NCBI GenBank assembly: GCA_904830895.1
Contig: LR882958.1
Coordinates: forward strand, 2,846,001-2,910,000
From: Planktothrix rubescens CCAP 1459/22
Lineage (GTDB): Bacteria; Cyanobacteriota; Cyanobacteriia; Cyanobacteriales; Microcoleaceae
Reading direction: 5' to 3'
Length of the DNA: 64,000 nucleotides
Below, piece by piece: positions 63,097 to 64,000 of this stretch. The notes beneath the pieces are model-generated. The model did not search any database. It was given only the letters and a program-made list of their open reading frames with translations, and had not been told where the DNA came from. Both the position numbers and the translations under genes were made by a program. The first letter of the stretch is position 1; every line of letters starts with the position of its first letter.

Positions 63097-64000
63097 ATGC
63101 GAAAACAACGTTCGGCTTTAATTCTGATTTTGGTGATGGTGATCGGCTCTATTATTGTGTTAACTAATGTTCCCTTTCGATTGGGTTTAGATTTACGGGG
63201 AGGTTCCCAGCTTACTGTTCAATTAAAACCTTCGGAAGCGGTTCCTGTGATTGATGAACGGGTTTTGACCTCGGTTCAAAGTGTGATTGAAAATCGGGTG
63301 AATGAACTGGGGGTATCGGAATCTGTGGTACAAACGGTGGGAGAGAATCAGATTATCGTGCAGTTACCTGGGGTGAATGACCCAGGGGAAGCCGAACGAG
63401 TCTTAGGAGGAACGGCGCAGTTAGATTTCCGGGAACAAAAATCGGGAACTGAACAACAGTTAGCTGTGGAATTTCAAGTCCAACAGGAAATTAAACAACA
63501 AATTGAAGCTGCTAAAAAACAGGGAAATTCTAAAGATTTAGCCGCTGCCATAGAATCTTTAAATAGAAGTAATGATGCGATTTCTCAACTCTATAATAGT
63601 CCTCTTTTGAGGGGTCAAGATTTAAAAGACGCCTATCCTGAACCCGTACAAGGAGGAGGGAACTGGAATATTGGTTTAGTTTTTAGTTCTGAAGGGGGGG
63701 ACAAGTTCGCTGAACTGACTAAAAATTTAGCGGGAACTGGTCGAACTATTGGGATTTTTCTGGATAATAGTTTATTAAGTTCTCCGTCGGTTCCGGTGGA
63801 TTTTGCGGATACGGGAATTGTCGGGGGTCGGGCGGTAATTACGGGCAGATTTAGCGCCGAAGAAGCTAGTTCTTTGGCCGTACAATTGCGCGGGGGAGCT
63901 TTACCTGTTCCGGTGGAAATTGTCGAAAACCGCACCGTTGGGGCTACCCTGGGACGGGATAGTATTCAACGCAGTATTTATGCTGGGGTGACGGGTTTAA
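63097..64000 (+). CDS. secD: Protein translocase subunit SecD (3' end outside window)
   Basis: The frame from ATG 63097 is open to the window edge (301 codons visible). It begins MRKQRSALILILVMVIGSII, a membrane segment, followed by the SecD signature LGLDLRGGSQLTVQL, and further on VIENRVNELGVSE and the P1-head block QIIVQLPGV. The visible part ends in the start of the second membrane block (SIQRSIYAGVTG). SecD with SecF uses the proton gradient to help protein export across plasma and thylakoid membranes. secF is expected downstream. Confidence 0.94.
   Translation, partial: MRKQRSALILILVMVIGSIIVLTNVPFRLGLDLRGGSQLTVQLKPSEAVPVIDERVLTSVQSVIENRVNELGVSESVVQTVGENQIIVQLPGVNDPGEAERVLGGTAQLDFREQKSGTEQQLAVEFQVQQEIKQQIEAAKKQGNSKDLAAAIESLNRSNDAISQLYNSPLLRGQDLKDAYPEPVQGGGNWNIGLVFSSEGGDKFAELTKNLAGTGRTIGIFLDNSLLSSPSVPVDFADTGIVGGRAVITGRFSAEEASSLAVQLRGGALPVPVEIVENRTVGATLGRDSIQRSIYAGVTGL

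Overview
The window is chromosomal DNA of a filamentous, non-heterocystous cyanobacterium of the Oscillatoriales type (Planktothrix/Oscillatoria-like; genus is inference). The signs are dense HIP1 octamers (GCGATCGC), AT-rich coding DNA, the cyanobacterial split DnaE intein, plant-type genes (FTR catalytic chain, homogentisate phytyltransferase, CyanoP, Raf1, Tab2), a HetZ homologue, CHAT/WD40/Ser-Thr kinase proteins, heptamer STRR repeats and many dispersed palindromes.

Layout. 1-2709: a TPR-CHAT caspase-like gene cut by one in-frame stop. 2829-13610: SRPBCC protein, PilT-type ATPase, DUF58, ferredoxin-thioredoxin reductase catalytic chain, DUF309, Ddl, a three-gene polysaccharide set (two GT2 glycosyltransferases and a hexapeptide acetyltransferase), DUF3611, AI-2E transporter, WD40 protein. 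13679-20100: a duplicated-domain unknown protein, PyrG, CyanoP, Maf, homogentisate phytyltransferase, GlmU. 20101-26653: an IS200/IS605-like remnant, an MnmC-like methyltransferase, a decayed CHASE2-adenylate cyclase gene, rnpB, rnc, a Gfo/Idh oxidoreductase, a broken SulP transporter. 26895-29926: the succinate-semialdehyde dehydrogenase and 2-oxoglutarate decarboxylase pair that completes the cyanobacterial TCA cycle, followed by a 24-bp tandem repeat. 30296-33419: a PD-(D/E)XK protein, exonuclease III, rpmF, hetZ. 33744-36731: two complete insertion sequences with visible target duplications (IS701-type and ISAs1-type), both sitting inside older repeats. 36869-52528: dnaE C-terminal half with its intein piece, UvrD-like helicase, DUF4349 lipoprotein, Raf1, a hypothetical membrane protein, S4 RNA-binding protein, SerA, PrmA, type 2 IPP isomerase, SppA, Tab2. 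52529-54644: a second IS200/IS605-like remnant with a 53-residue DNA-binding-type ORF, then tandem Uma2 genes. 54689-58632: a metal island (P1B ATPase, divergent znuA-znuC with a Zur/Fur-like box). 58633-59768: a toxin-antitoxin pair, HIP1-bearing repeats and a small TA-flanked MITE. 59769-64000: zinc-ribbon/kinase/WD40 protein, PdhB, 5' part of SecD.

Most genes are housekeeping, carbon metabolism, photosynthesis support and signalling. I found no convincing new multi-gene system. The most distinctive content is the layered mobile and repetitive DNA: nested insertions that can be reconstructed base by base (with an empty-site copy in the same window), repeat units lying in frame inside the CHAT gene, a mosaic pair of Uma2 nucleases, and two IS605-like ends that may specify TnpB-type guide RNAs. 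Everything rests on reading the sequence and family knowledge; no database search was run.
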